Assembly (NCBI RefSeq): GCF_000217915.1
Contig: NZ_AFOZ01000017.1
Span: 151,939-215,938 of the forward strand
DNA length: 64,000 nt
Source: Shewanella sp. HN-41
GTDB taxonomy: Bacteria > Pseudomonadota > Gammaproteobacteria > Enterobacterales > Shewanellaceae
Direction of reading: 5' to 3'
The translations under genes were made by a program, and so were the position numbers. Every line of letters begins with the position of its first letter. The stretch's first letter is position 1. Below the pieces are notes generated by a model. It was not told the DNA's origin, made no database searches, and was given only the letters and a program-made list of their open reading frames with translations. This document shows, in pieces, positions 27,973-37,358 of this stretch.

Positions 27973-29304
27973 TTAGCGGCTAAGCACCAGCGCGTTGGCC
28001 TGAAAACTTAACCGCGCCATTTGCCCTTGGTCTTGCAGCTCTAGCTCATTGAGTTCAAAGGGCGGTTGCAGACCCGAGGCTTGGATAAGTGTTGGGTCAA
28101 ACATCAGCTTGAGTTTGGGGGATTCGGGCGTTAACCAAGTCGCCGCTTGGGTGCGCATAATCGCCACTTTTTGGCCCTCGGCATTGGTGCCCGTGAGCAC
28201 GCCACTCAAACCAAAACGTCCCGCTTCGGCGACATTTAGCTCAAAGTTGACTTGATTCGGCACGCCTTTATCCCAGACGGTCAATACTTCTGGCTTGATG
28301 CTGGCCGAGTTCACATAGGACTTAAAGGCGGTTTTTACCGTGCGCTGCACTGGGCGACCATCGACCTGAGTTTGTACAGTGACTTCAATTTCACTCAGCC
28401 CCGCATTGCTGCTGGCAAGGGGCAAGTCTGCGGGCACTAAAGCCTGCCATTCATCCCCCTGTTTCACCATGGCCAGCGCTTGCTCTGTGCCATCGGCTTG
28501 TTTGAGTTTGGCCTGGGGCGCAAATTGATTATCGCTTTGACTTAAATCGAGTTTTACGCCAACCGTTTGGGCATCGGCCGCAATCGCGCTGGGCGCCTTG
28601 ATGCTCAGTTGATAGGGCGAGCCTTTTTCCTTCACGTTGACCAGATAGTTCGCCTTAGCGACCAAGGGCTGGCTGACTTGCAGGCGATAGGCTCCTGGCG
28701 TGGCCTTTTCTGACATTTGTAGTGCGCTGGAGTCATCGGCGAGTCCCGCACTGGCTAAGGCTTCGGCGCTCACCAGTGATTTAACCAAAGATTCCGTTGC
28801 TTGCGGGCTGCTGGCGTTTTTTCCCTGGGGCGTTTGGCCTACCCGCTGAATTTGCACTCGCTCAGGCGCTACTGCATCGGCATGCATTAAGGCTCCGGTG
28901 CTGACATCGCCGCGGGGCGCAATCCGTACTAAGCTGCCCGCTTGGCTCAAGTTGAGCTGCACGCCGGCATTCAGCTCGGCGCCGGTGACACTGAGCCAAT
29001 ATTCATCACTCTGGCTTGCCTGCTCAAGCACGGGTTGACTGGCTTGATATTTGCCATAGAGCGGGGTGATAAAGCTGACATAATCGGTACTGGTATTAAT
29101 CGGTGCGAGTGTCGGCGAGGCGATATTGGTATCGACAAGATCGGTATCCGTCGGCGCGGCTAAGGTTAAGCCCTTGGCATACATGGGGCTGGCTTCTTTT
29201 TGTGGCTCAGGCGCGGTCGATTCATCCTGACAGGCACCGAGCAGGCCAGCTAAGATGACCAAGCTGACCGCTTTGCTTAAGGTGCGGAGTGTAAAAGGTT
29301 GCAT
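27973..29304 (-). CDS. DUF4785-like lipoprotein
   Basis: A 443-residue lipoprotein: signal ending LLGACQDE (lipobox LGAC), then a low-complexity linker and several Ig-like beta-sandwich segments (e.g. residues ~200-300 and ~310-430). It resembles the DUF4785 proteins I know from Shewanella-type genomes, but I am not certain of the family. It lies 10 bases downstream of a secreted lipase gene on the same strand, so it may be a cell-surface partner, foldase or accessory of that lipase. Confidence 0.6.
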   Translation of the reverse strand: MQPFTLRTLSKAVSLVILAGLLGACQDESTAPEPQKEASPMYAKGLTLAAPTDTDLVDTNIASPTLAPINTSTDYVSFITPLYGKYQASQPVLEQASQSDEYWLSVTGAELNAGVQLNLSQAGSLVRIAPRGDVSTGALMHADAVAPERVQIQRVGQTPQGKNASSPQATESLVKSLVSAEALASAGLADDSSALQMSEKATPGAYRLQVSQPLVAKANYLVNVKEKGSPYQLSIKAPSAIAADAQTVGVKLDLSQSDNQFAPQAKLKQADGTEQALAMVKQGDEWQALVPADLPLASSNAGLSEIEVTVQTQVDGRPVQRTVKTAFKSYVNSASIKPEVLTVWDKGVPNQVNFELNVAEAGRFGLSGVLTGTNAEGQKVAIMRTQAATWLTPESPKLKLMFDPTLIQASGLQPPFELNELELQDQGQMARLSFQANALVLSR

Positions 29305-29314
29305 GGTAGATTCC

Positions 29315-30171
29315 TTAAATATGGCTGCGGATCAGCGTGTCTAAGTTAAAGCAGGCACGGCGACTCTGTTGATGGCTTAACGGTTCTTGGCCTCGGGTCT
29401 TTTGTTTATCGGTAAACCAGACTGTGCCCGCCGCTTTTTGGGAGCTGCAATTTAAGAAGCCGTCGGAGCAGCTATCGAGCCAGTTTTGGGTGGTTTCGAG
29501 GGCGACCTGATATTGATAGCCGGCGCAGTAGCTGTCGCTGTCCCAAATGGCGGAATCCACATCCGATCCAACGACCACTTCGAAGGGTTTGCCTAAGGCT
29601 GGGCGTCCCGAAGTGCCATAGAGCCAAGTACTGTTGTAGTTTGCCATCCAGCCGACTTGCTGCTGTTTGACCGCATTGCTGCCATAGCCTAGGAGCCAAC
29701 CTAGGCTGGTTTCGAACACATTACCTTGGTTAACGGCGTCGGCCAGCGGCGTACCACCGCTCGATGGTGCGAGGGCGATAACCCTTGAGGTGGCGTTGAT
29801 CACCGCTGGATAACGGCTATCCCATGTCGGGTTAGATAAAATCCAGCGCACGACATTGCCGCCATTTGAGTGGGTGAGCAGGATTAAGTCATTGATATTT
29901 TTGGCTTGAATAAAGCTATTGAGCTGAGTGGCGAGGCAACCTGCGGCACTTTCTTCCCACATGTATTGGTCGAAGTCGCAGTTGATCACAGTGTAATTAT
30001 TGGGCACTGGGATGCCCTGGCGCACCGAGTTTACAAATTCGGGCGTCCAGTAATCAGCTAGGCATTGGTCTGGTGGCCCGTACCGTGGATAAAGGCGATA
30101 CCAGTTGTGGCTAACGTCGCAGGGCTGACAGCTAACAGACCCAAGAGCATAAGGGCTTTGTTTATCTTCAT
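29315..30171 (-). pseudogene. Secreted alpha/beta-hydrolase (lipase-like), one-base frameshift
   Basis: The true start is the ATG at 30171 (minus strand): MKINKALMLLGLLAVSPATLA is a clean signal peptide, followed by GIAFIHGTGHQTNA (the HG oxyanion motif). The frame then hits TAG at 30058-30060. LADYWTPEFVNSVRQG continues one base out of frame, so one base is missing in the GG run at 30061-30062. With it restored the protein has 285 residues. Nucleophile in LTHSNGGNVVRW; the rest (APSSGGTPLADAV) fits lipases. A long ORF reaching 30265 in the second frame starts with sequence unrelated to the family and is not the real N-terminus. Confidence 0.85.
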
Positions 30172-30852
30172 GGGTATATCTCGTGTTGTTGGTCTTATTG
30201 AGAGTGGCCGCGCAGTCCGCTGTGACAATTAAGGGCAAGTGGGTGACGCTCAGGACTTGTCCCACATTCGCAATCGGCTGGCATGGCTCTGTTTATATGC
30301 GCTTAAGCGCGGTTACTTTTGGGTAAAACATGATTCAAGGCCTGAATACGACGGGATAGTTGAAAGCGCTAGTATACGTCGGCATCACATGGGGTGGATG
30401 CAATAGGCAATCATCAACAGGACTCAACTCAAGCTAATTAACCTAAACGCAACATTTTATGCTGGCAAGTAAAAAAATTGCCATAGATTTGAATGGCATG
30501 ACAGTATTTTGTTGGCTTCGTTTTAATGTCAATAGGGGGGAGTGATAAACCGATGATAAGCAATGGCTAATAAACAGTATGACATTTTATTGCGTTTGAA
30601 ATTTTGGCCGGCTTGAGCAAAATAATTTTCTGTGACACTCGTGTTACACTGAGATTAATTGGTTTATCATTCTGTATATTAAAGGCTTTTGTGACATATG
30701 CGTTAAGCTTAAGCATTGATCACTCGATATCAGCATCCCTTTAGTGCATTTAAGGGCTAAACCTATTAGTCTGAGCTTAAATCTGATGAACACTAATACC
30801 GCCTATGTCTAGCAGTTATCCTAAGCCTCCTCGTTAAAGACAAAGAGAAGCT
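30172..30852. other. Intergenic region with candidate regulator palindrome
   Basis: No gene recognised in 680 bases. GTGACAC-TC-GTGTTAC at 30632-30647 is a near-perfect inverted repeat (6 of 7 pairs), and AT-rich promoter-like sequence follows it. It could regulate the hypothetical gene at 30853 or the divergent lipase. Confidence 0.4.
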
Positions 30853-31266
30853 ATGGGACTGGGGCGGATCTATACGGGCAAAGAAGGGAGAATAAGCTTG
30901 GCGATAGAACATAATGAGATGGTGCACTGCTTAAGTGGGTTGCATTGTCGCACTAACTTCACCATAAAAAATATTACCGAATATATGCTGCCAGAGACCA
31001 AAGAGGCCTTTTATTTACACCTCGACGGTAAATCTCCCAATCTTATTATTCGCCCGGCCTTTGAGGTTTTTTCCGGCGAACTCGCCACGATTGCAGGTGT
31101 GCATGCTAAATACGATTATTTTCATAATGGGGAGATGACGCGTTTCCCCAAGCGTTTGCATAAGAGCCTGACCGAAACCCACTATGGCCTCGCCTTTAGT
31201 TTTGATACCGTTGAAGCCGTGCAGCAATTTATTAGCCGTTTGAGTGCCATAGTCAAAGGGGCATAA
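30853..31266 (+). CDS. Hypothetical protein, family not recognised
   Basis: A 137-residue soluble protein with no signal peptide or membrane segment. It mixes beta strands and helices: an N-terminal IEHNEMVHCLSGLHC segment with two Cys, a central FYLHLDGKSPNLIIRPAFEVF, and a C-terminal helix VEAVQQFISRLSAIVKG. GAGAAG precedes the ATG. I do not recognise a family. It is followed by a large inverted repeat and then the TetR gene on the same strand. Confidence 0.55.
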   Translation: MGLGRIYTGKEGRISLAIEHNEMVHCLSGLHCRTNFTIKNITEYMLPETKEAFYLHLDGKSPNLIIRPAFEVFSGELATIAGVHAKYDYFHNGEMTRFPKRLHKSLTETHYGLAFSFDTVEAVQQFISRLSAIVKGA

Positions 31267-31288
31267 ATTTTAGTCTTGACGCTTTAGG

Positions 31289-31327
31289 GTTAAATTCCTC
31301 AATACCAATGAAAATGAGGAATTTAAC
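31289..31327. repeat. Perfect 13-bp inverted repeat between the hypothetical gene and tetR
   Basis: GTTAAATTCCTCA and its exact complement TGAGGAATTTAAC with a 13-base loop. No adjoining T-run, so either a weak terminator or an operator. Confidence 0.75.
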
Positions 31328-31356
31328 TGCTGCCTTTTTGTGCGGCATTTCAGTAT

Positions 31357-31374
31357 ATTCATCGATAGATGAAT
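31357..31374. promoter_or_regulatory. Operator-like palindrome before tetR
   Basis: ATTCATC-GATA-GATGAAT, a perfect palindrome ending 16 bases before the TetR-family start codon, the expected place for autorepression. Confidence 0.65.
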
Positions 31375-31390
31375 TTTGCTGGAGCTTGCC

Positions 31391-32095
31391 ATGTCGCAGA
31401 TCCCCGGTCGCCCGAAAGGGATAGTCCCATTTACCGTTTTATCTGCCCCACAGCCGCAGATCCTCGGTCGTCCAAAGGGCAACTCAGATGCACGCCAACG
31501 TTTAATTACCGCGGCCTTAAACCTCTTCAGCCATAGTAGTTATCCAACCGTTTCTACCCGTGAAATCGCCCGCGAAGCCGAAGTCGATGCCGCACTGATC
31601 CGTTACTATTTTGGTTCAAAAGCGGGCTTGTTCGAACAAATGGTACGGGAAACCCTTGAGCCAGTATTAGCGCGATTACGTGAAATATCCGCAGCCGAGC
31701 CCCCTAATAATGTGGGTGAGCTGATGCAGACATATTATCGCGTTATGGCACCTAACCCGGGATTGCCACGGTTAATTATGCGGGTACTGCAGGAGGGCGA
31801 TGGCACAGAACCCTACCGCATTTTGTTATCCGTATTTGAGCAAATTTTATCTCTGTCTCGGCAATGGCTCCAAGCCTCCTTAGTCGATGCAGGGTTATTA
31901 AAAGAAGGCGTCGATCCTAATTTAGCACGCCTAAGTTTTGTGAGTTTGATGGTCTTTCCGCTGATTGCGCCGCCAGTGTTAATGCGTCAGTTTGGCATTT
32001 TTAGTGCCGATGCCGAGGGTTTACAATGGCTAGCACTGCACAATGTGCAAGTGTTTACGCAGGGCGTGTTAGGTGTACCTAGGAGCCCCCTATGA
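31391..32095 (+). CDS. TetR-family regulator of an ABC efflux operon (CecR-like)
   Basis: The ATG at 31391 is used (GGAG at 31380-31383) rather than the one at 31376. A winged-free HTH (STREIAREAEVDAALIRYYFGSKAGLFEQM) is followed by a TetR C-terminal ligand domain. Unusual: the N-terminal extension carries GRPKG twice (IPGRPKG and ILGRPKG), encoded by related 20-base segments at 31398 and 31459, i.e. a short internal duplication. It overlaps the next gene by ATGA, so the regulator leads an operon with an HlyD protein, an ATPase and a permease, the same order as cecR-ybhGFSR in E. coli. Confidence 0.88.
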   Translation: MSQIPGRPKGIVPFTVLSAPQPQILGRPKGNSDARQRLITAALNLFSHSSYPTVSTREIAREAEVDAALIRYYFGSKAGLFEQMVRETLEPVLARLREISAAEPPNNVGELMQTYYRVMAPNPGLPRLIMRVLQEGDGTEPYRILLSVFEQILSLSRQWLQASLVDAGLLKEGVDPNLARLSFVSLMVFPLIAPPVLMRQFGIFSADAEGLQWLALHNVQVFTQGVLGVPRSPL

Positions 32096-33066
32096 AATGT
32101 GGAAGAGAAATGAGCTTAAATAAAAAAATGATAGGCCTGCTTTTCGGTTGTTTACTGCTGCAACTGATGGGATGTAGCGATGACCCGTTGAGGGTATTTG
32201 GCACAATTGAGCGGGACAGGCTGACGCTCACTGCGCCCGTAGGAGAATTGATTACTCAAGTGAATGTGGTTGAAGGCCAGCAGGTTAAGGCGGGTGAGTT
32301 GTTACTTATGCTCGACACCACTTCGGCCAGTGCGCGCCTTGCCCAGCGCCAAGCTGAACTTGAACAGGCCAAAGCTAAACTGACTGAGGCGGTCACAGGC
32401 GCTCGTTTAGAGGATATTGAAAAAGCAAAAGCTGCCCTAGACGGAGCGAATGCCAGTGTGCAAGAAGCGTTGCTGAACTTTGAGCGCACAAATCGCTTAT
32501 TCGCCACTAAAGTGCTTAGCCAAGCGGATTTAGATACGGCCCGGGCGGCGCGTGATACCAGTCTTGCCAAACAGGCCGAAGCGCAGCAGAGCCTACGGCT
32601 ACTGGAAAATGGTACCCGTAGTGAGCAACTCGAGCAGGCTAAAGCGGCGGTTGCCGCAGCTAGTGCCAGTGTCGCCCTCGAGCAAAAAGCCTTAGCTGAC
32701 TTAAGGTTAGTGGCGGCGCAAGATGCGATTGTCGATACTCTGCCCTGGCGGGTGGGCGATCGTGTTGCCGCAGGCACTCAGTTGATTGGTTTACTGGCGA
32801 GTGCGACTCCCTATGCGCGGGTGTACCTGCCGGCGACTTGGTTAGACAGGGTGAAGGCGGGCGATAGCGTTAATATTCTCGTCGATGGCCGCGAGACACC
32901 GATTGTTGGCACTGTGCGTAATATCCGCAGCCAACCCGCCTACACACCGTTTTATGCCCTGAATGAACGCGATAGAGCAAGGCTGATGTATCTGACCGAT
33001 ATTACCATCTCCGCCGTGGATCAGGATTTGCCGACGGGCATGGCTGTCGAGGTGGAACTGCCATGA
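32092..33066 (+). CDS. HlyD-family membrane fusion lipoprotein (YbhG-like)
   Basis: A 324-residue periplasmic adaptor. The signal ends LQLMGCSDD, a lipobox, so it is probably lipid-anchored, unlike E. coli YbhG. Biotinyl-lipoyl half motifs (LTLTAPVGELITQVNVVEGQQV) flank a long coiled coil (residues ~75-205, Ala/Glu/Lys/Gln-rich). The second half motif and a beta-barrel (VYLPATWLDRVKAGDSVNI) follow. The start overlaps tetR and the end overlaps the ATPase (both ATGA), implying tight coupling. Confidence 0.9.
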   Translation: MKCGREMSLNKKMIGLLFGCLLLQLMGCSDDPLRVFGTIERDRLTLTAPVGELITQVNVVEGQQVKAGELLLMLDTTSASARLAQRQAELEQAKAKLTEAVTGARLEDIEKAKAALDGANASVQEALLNFERTNRLFATKVLSQADLDTARAARDTSLAKQAEAQQSLRLLENGTRSEQLEQAKAAVAAASASVALEQKALADLRLVAAQDAIVDTLPWRVGDRVAAGTQLIGLLASATPYARVYLPATWLDRVKAGDSVNILVDGRETPIVGTVRNIRSQPAYTPFYALNERDRARLMYLTDITISAVDQDLPTGMAVEVELP

Positions 33067-34019
33067 AAAGCGCCGATTTTGCCATCGAGACCCAGGGCAT
33101 GACCCGCGCCTTTGGCGGCGTCAATGCGGTGGAAAATCTCGATCTCGCTATTCCCAAGGGGACGATTTATGGTTTTCTTGGCCCCAATGGCTGTGGAAAA
33201 TCCACTTCGATTCGTATGTTGACTGGGCTACTGAGCCCAACTTCGGGGCATATTCGCGTTTTGGGTGAAACCTTGCCCGGGGCCGAGGAAAAATTGCGCC
33301 GCCGCATCGGCTATATGACACAAAAGTTTTCCCTGTACGACAATTTGTCAGTGCGGGAAAACCTTGAATTTGTAGCACAAATTTACGGCCTAAGCCGTCG
33401 CCAGTCCGCACAACGCTTAGTGGAGCTATTGACGCTTTATGATTTAGCCAGCCGCGAGAAGCAAATGGCGGGCTCGATGAGTGGTGGCCAGAGACAACGT
33501 TTAGCCCTAGCGGCGGCGACCTTACATCACCCAGAGTTACTGTTTCTCGATGAACCTACTTCGGCGGTCGATCCTGAAAATCGCCGTGAGTTTTGGGAGC
33601 GCTTATTCGATCTTTGCGCCCAAGGTACTACGATTTTGGTCTCGACCCATTATATGGATGAGGCCGAGCGTTGCCACGGTTTAGCCATCCTAGAGCGAGG
33701 GATAAAACGTGCCGATGGTTCACCCCAGCAGCTGATGGCGGCGATGGGCGCTAGGGTGATTGAAGTCTCTGGTGATGACCTACGCAGATTAAAACAATCA
33801 TTGATAAGTGAACCTGAGGTCCTGTCGGCGGCGCAGATCGGCAGTCGTTTGCGGGTGTTAGTGCGTAGCAATATTAGTGATCCACTCGCCTGGCTTAAGC
33901 CAAGGGTAGCGAGTCGTACCATGGAAGAAGTCCGCGCGAGTCTAGAGGATGTGTTTGTCACCTGCACTGGCGGGCGGACCCTAGTGAATGCTCAGGGGGA
34001 GGCAAGCCATGTGGCGTAG
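33063..34019 (+). CDS. ABC transporter ATP-binding protein (YbhF-like)
   Basis: A 318-residue ATPase with one nucleotide-binding domain: Walker A GPNGCGKST, Q-loop MTQKFSLYDN, signature MSGGQRQR, Walker B LLFLDEPTSAVD, switch His in STHYMDE. The C-terminal 80 residues are a regulatory tail. E. coli YbhF has two such domains, so this is a half-size version. Partners: the adaptor before it and the permease after it. Confidence 0.9.
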   Translation: MKSADFAIETQGMTRAFGGVNAVENLDLAIPKGTIYGFLGPNGCGKSTSIRMLTGLLSPTSGHIRVLGETLPGAEEKLRRRIGYMTQKFSLYDNLSVRENLEFVAQIYGLSRRQSAQRLVELLTLYDLASREKQMAGSMSGGQRQRLALAAATLHHPELLFLDEPTSAVDPENRREFWERLFDLCAQGTTILVSTHYMDEAERCHGLAILERGIKRADGSPQQLMAAMGARVIEVSGDDLRRLKQSLISEPEVLSAAQIGSRLRVLVRSNISDPLAWLKPRVASRTMEEVRASLEDVFVTCTGGRTLVNAQGEASHVA

Positions 34020-35130
34020 AATTTTTGCAATTGTCATTAAGGAACTGCGGCAACTGTCTCGGGATCGCATGACCTTTGGCATGATAGTGATGATCCCGTT
34101 GGTGCAACTGATGTTGTTTGGTTACGCCATCAATACCGATGCACGCCATTTGCCCGCAGGTTTAGTTAATTTAAGCGATTCCGCCTACAGCCGCGCCTTA
34201 ATCAAAGCGGTAGAAGCAACTCAAGTGGTCGATTTTAAACGCACTTATTTCAGTGCTCAGGAGGCCGAGGCGGCCATTACCCGCGGTGAAGTGAAGGCCG
34301 TGCTGTATCTTGGCGCCGATCTCGATGAGCGCTTAGTGCGTCATCCGGCCTTTGCCGGACAAGCCTATTTAGCCGAGCCCGTCGGCCAATGGTTAGTGGA
34401 TGGCTCTGATACGGTTGTTGCCTCAACCATTCGCAGCCTAAGGCAAATGCCGCTAGATGAAATCGCGGGTAGAGCGTTAAAAACCACTCTGCCGAGTTTT
34501 GAAGTGGTGCAATATTTCAACCCCGAGCAGCGCTCTGTGGTCAACATAGTGCCCGGCCTGCTCGGGGTGATTTTGACTATGACCATGGTGATGTTTACCT
34601 CCGCCGCCATTGTGCGCGAGCGCGAGCAGGGCAATATGGAATTTTTGATTACTACACCGGTGCGGCCATTGGAGTTGATGCTCGGGAAAATCGTCCCCTA
34701 TGTGTTGGTGGGATTAGTGCAGGTGAGCATTATCTTAACCGCTGGGCACCTGTTATTCGCTGTACCTATCCGCGGCGGTTTAGATTCCATCGCCCTGGCG
34801 GCCATGCTGTTTATTTGCGCCAGTTTAACCCTAGGATTAGTGATTTCGACTATCGCCAAAACCCAGTTGCAATCGATGCAGATGACGGTATTTGTGCTGT
34901 TGCCCTCGATTTTGCTATCAGGCTTTATGTTCCCCTATGAGGCCATGCCTATCGCGGCGCAGTGGATTGCCGAAGTGTTACCCGCAACCCATTTTATGCG
35001 GATGTCACGGGCCATAGTGCTGCGGGACGCCGAGGTGATGGATCTGCAGTTTGATGCCCTGTGGTTGATAGCGTTTACTTGCCTAGGTTTGCTGATCGCC
35101 AGCTTACGTTTCTCTAAGCGCCTAGATTAA
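34009..35130 (+). CDS. ABC-2 type permease (YbhS/YbhR-like)
   Basis: About 373 residues. ATG 34009 is chosen over 33988 because GGGGGAGG lies just before it; it overlaps the ATPase gene by 11 bases. One N-terminal membrane helix (MIVMIPLVQLMLFGYAI), a ~130-residue periplasmic domain, and five C-terminal helices form the DrrB/NodJ-like ABC-2 pattern. The motif VREREQGNMEFLITTPVRPLELMLGK is diagnostic. Only one permease is present where E. coli has two, so it probably works as a homodimer. Its 3' end overlaps the convergent LysR gene by 17 bases. Confidence 0.9.
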   Translation: MWRRIFAIVIKELRQLSRDRMTFGMIVMIPLVQLMLFGYAINTDARHLPAGLVNLSDSAYSRALIKAVEATQVVDFKRTYFSAQEAEAAITRGEVKAVLYLGADLDERLVRHPAFAGQAYLAEPVGQWLVDGSDTVVASTIRSLRQMPLDEIAGRALKTTLPSFEVVQYFNPEQRSVVNIVPGLLGVILTMTMVMFTSAAIVREREQGNMEFLITTPVRPLELMLGKIVPYVLVGLVQVSIILTAGHLLFAVPIRGGLDSIALAAMLFICASLTLGLVISTIAKTQLQSMQMTVFVLLPSILLSGFMFPYEAMPIAAQWIAEVLPATHFMRMSRAIVLRDAEVMDLQFDALWLIAFTCLGLLIASLRFSKRLD

Positions 35131-35955
35131 GTTTACAAAGTTCCATCAGTTGTTTCTGTTGAGCTGTGGGGGAGTTGCCTAGGGGCATGGCTAATCCGAC
35201 TGTGCGTTTAAGCTCGATATCGTGCAAGGGACGAAATACGATATCGGCCTGTTCGAGCAATGCCGGTATCGCGGGGATCAGCGCAATACCTAACCCGGCA
35301 GCTACTAAACCCACGGCATATTCCACCGTTTGGATCCTCGCCCTGATTTGCAGCTTAATCCCTTCCATATCTAATAATTGTTGCAGACTCGTCAAGGCCT
35401 CACAGGGGGCTCGGTGGATAAAGGGCTGCTCATGCAAGTCCTCTAATCGAATCGTGTCTTGCAGACTCAGGCTGAAGGACGGTGGGATGGCGAGCAGGTA
35501 AGTGTCATGCCACAGCGGTAAAAACTTTCCTGGGTGGTTAAGTCGCTGGTGGTGATGATCCGCGCATCGGCATCTTCTGTGGGTTCCACTAAGGTGAGAT
35601 CCATATCCGGGCAGGCATTGGTAAAGTCCTTTAGTAACATACTCATACGCTGAACCCCGAGGGAGCGGATCAAGCCTAACTTAAAGGGTACTTGGATTTC
35701 AGGCTTACTGAACAGGGAGCTAATGGCCTTGGACTCATTCAGTAGCCGTTTTGCCAGTGGATACAGCCGATGGCCCGCATCGGTGGGGTTCACCCCTTTG
35801 CCATGGCGCTGGAATAATTGGGTATTGAGCTCAGATTCTAGGCTTGAAATGGCCGCCGAGATCGAAGGTTGGGCGATATAACAGTGTTTTGCCGCGGCGC
35901 TAATACTGCCTTTCTCAAACACCACCACGAAATAGCTTAGGGCACGTAAATTCAT
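35114..35955 (-). pseudogene. LysR-family regulator, one-base frameshift
   Basis: Start at 35955 gives a normal LysR helix-turn-helix (LRALSYFVVVFEKGSISAAAKHCYIAQPSISAAISSLE) and the start of the effector domain. At the run of five A at 35520-35524 (T on the coding strand) one base is missing. The other frame then continues with LPLWHDTYLLAIPPSF and LHEQPFIHRAPCEALTSLQQLLD to the stop. With the T restored the protein is 280 residues, a standard LysR size. Divergent from gcdH, the arrangement seen for GcdR-type regulators of glutarate use, so it probably controls that operon. Confidence 0.9.
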
Positions 35956-36109
35956 CTTTACCTTTGCGTAAGATATAGAAAATAACTATGGATGATAGAG
36001 AAAAAGAATATTTTTCCTAGGTCAAAATTATGCCTATGCTAGGTAAATTAGCAAGCGGTACCGCCCATGCGTACCTTATTACCCTCATCCTCTGGAAAGG
36101 AATCGACCT

Positions 36110-37285
36110 ATGGCCCGTGTTAACTTTGACTGGCAAGACCCATTGCAATTTAACTCCCTATTGACCGAAGAAGAGCGGATGATCCGCGACATGGTGCATG
36201 AATATGCCCAGGAAAAGTTGATGAGTCGAGTGTTAATGGCAAACCGTAATGAGCATTTTGACCGTGAGATCATGAATGAACTCGGGGAGTTAGGCTTGCT
36301 CGGGGCTACTTTGCCCGAAGAGTATGGTTGCGCCAATAGCAACTATGTGAGTTACGGCTTAGTCGCGCGGGAAATTGAGCGAGTCGATAGCGGATATCGT
36401 AGCGCCATGAGTGTGCAATCATCCCTCGTTATGCACCCTATTTATGCCTATGGCAGCGAGGCGCAGCGGCGCAAATATTTACCTAAATTGGCCAAGGGTG
36501 AATGGGTGGGCTGTTTTGGTTTAACTGAGCCCGATGTCGGCTCAGATCCCGGTGGCATGAGAACCCGCGCGGAACGCATCGATGGCGGTTACCGGATCTC
36601 GGGGGCCAAAATGTGGATCACTAACTCGCCTATCGCCGATGTGTTTGTGGTGTGGGCAAAACTCGATGGCGTCATCCGTGGATTTGTGCTTGAAAAGGGC
36701 ATGAAAGGCCTAAGCGCCCCTAAGATTGAGGGTAAGTTTTCACTGCGGGCGTCTATCACGGGGGAAATCGTGATGGATAACGTCGAAGTGGGTGAAGAGG
36801 CCCTATTGCCCAATGTTGAGGGCTTGAAAGGCCCCTTCGGTTGCTTAAATAAGGCCCGCTACGGCATCGCATGGGGCGCGTTAGGTGCGGCGGAATTTTG
36901 CTGGCATAGGGCTCGTCAATATAGCTTAGATCGCATCCAATTTAATCGTCCTCTTGCTGCTAATCAGTTGATCCAAAAGAAATTGGCGGATATGCAAACC
37001 GAGATCACCCTAGGGCTATTTACCTGTCTGCAGGCGGGACGTCTGATGGATGCTGACAGTTTGCCCGTGGAGGCTATTTCGCTTATCAAACGCAATTCCT
37101 GCGGTAAGGCATTGGATATCGCCCGCCTTGCCCGTGATATGCACGGCGGCAACGGCATAAGTGATGAGTTCCATGTGATCCGCCATGTGATGAATCTTGA
37201 GGCGGTCAATACCTACGAAGGCACCCATGATATTCACGCACTGATTTTAGGTCGCGCCCAGACGGGCATCCAGGCGTTTGGCTAG
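36110..37285 (+). CDS. gcdH: Glutaryl-CoA dehydrogenase
   Basis: FAD enzyme that oxidises and decarboxylates glutaryl-CoA to crotonyl-CoA in lysine and glutarate breakdown. The 391-residue sequence matches GcdH signatures throughout: [24 protein letters not shown] start, [71 protein letters not shown], and the catalytic Glu in [21 protein letters not shown]. First gene of a unit reading toward the E1 gene; divergent from a LysR gene. AGGAAT ribosome site before the ATG. Confidence 0.9.
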   Translation: MARVNFDWQDPLQFNSLLTEEERMIRDMVHEYAQEKLMSRVLMANRNEHFDREIMNELGELGLLGATLPEEYGCANSNYVSYGLVAREIERVDSGYRSAMSVQSSLVMHPIYAYGSEAQRRKYLPKLAKGEWVGCFGLTEPDVGSDPGGMRTRAERIDGGYRISGAKMWITNSPIADVFVVWAKLDGVIRGFVLEKGMKGLSAPKIEGKFSLRASITGEIVMDNVEVGEEALLPNVEGLKGPFGCLNKARYGIAWGALGAAEFCWHRARQYSLDRIQFNRPLAANQLIQKKLADMQTEITLGLFTCLQAGRLMDADSLPVEAISLIKRNSCGKALDIARLARDMHGGNGISDEFHVIRHVMNLEAVNTYEGTHDIHALILGRAQTGIQAFG

Positions 37286-37358
37286 CCGCTAAGGCGTTAG
37301 CCTCCTGTTGGTATCAGTCTGTGTCAGCCCCTTAAAACGGTCAATTTGGTGGTGAATA

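Noticed and set aside
29315..30265. Intact 316-residue ORF as the lipase
   Set aside because: Its first ~67 residues are unrelated to the family, while the signal peptide and HG motif are in another frame.
32256..32777. Minus-strand ORF of 173 residues inside the HlyD gene
   Set aside because: Mirror of the Ala-rich coiled coil; no independent signal.
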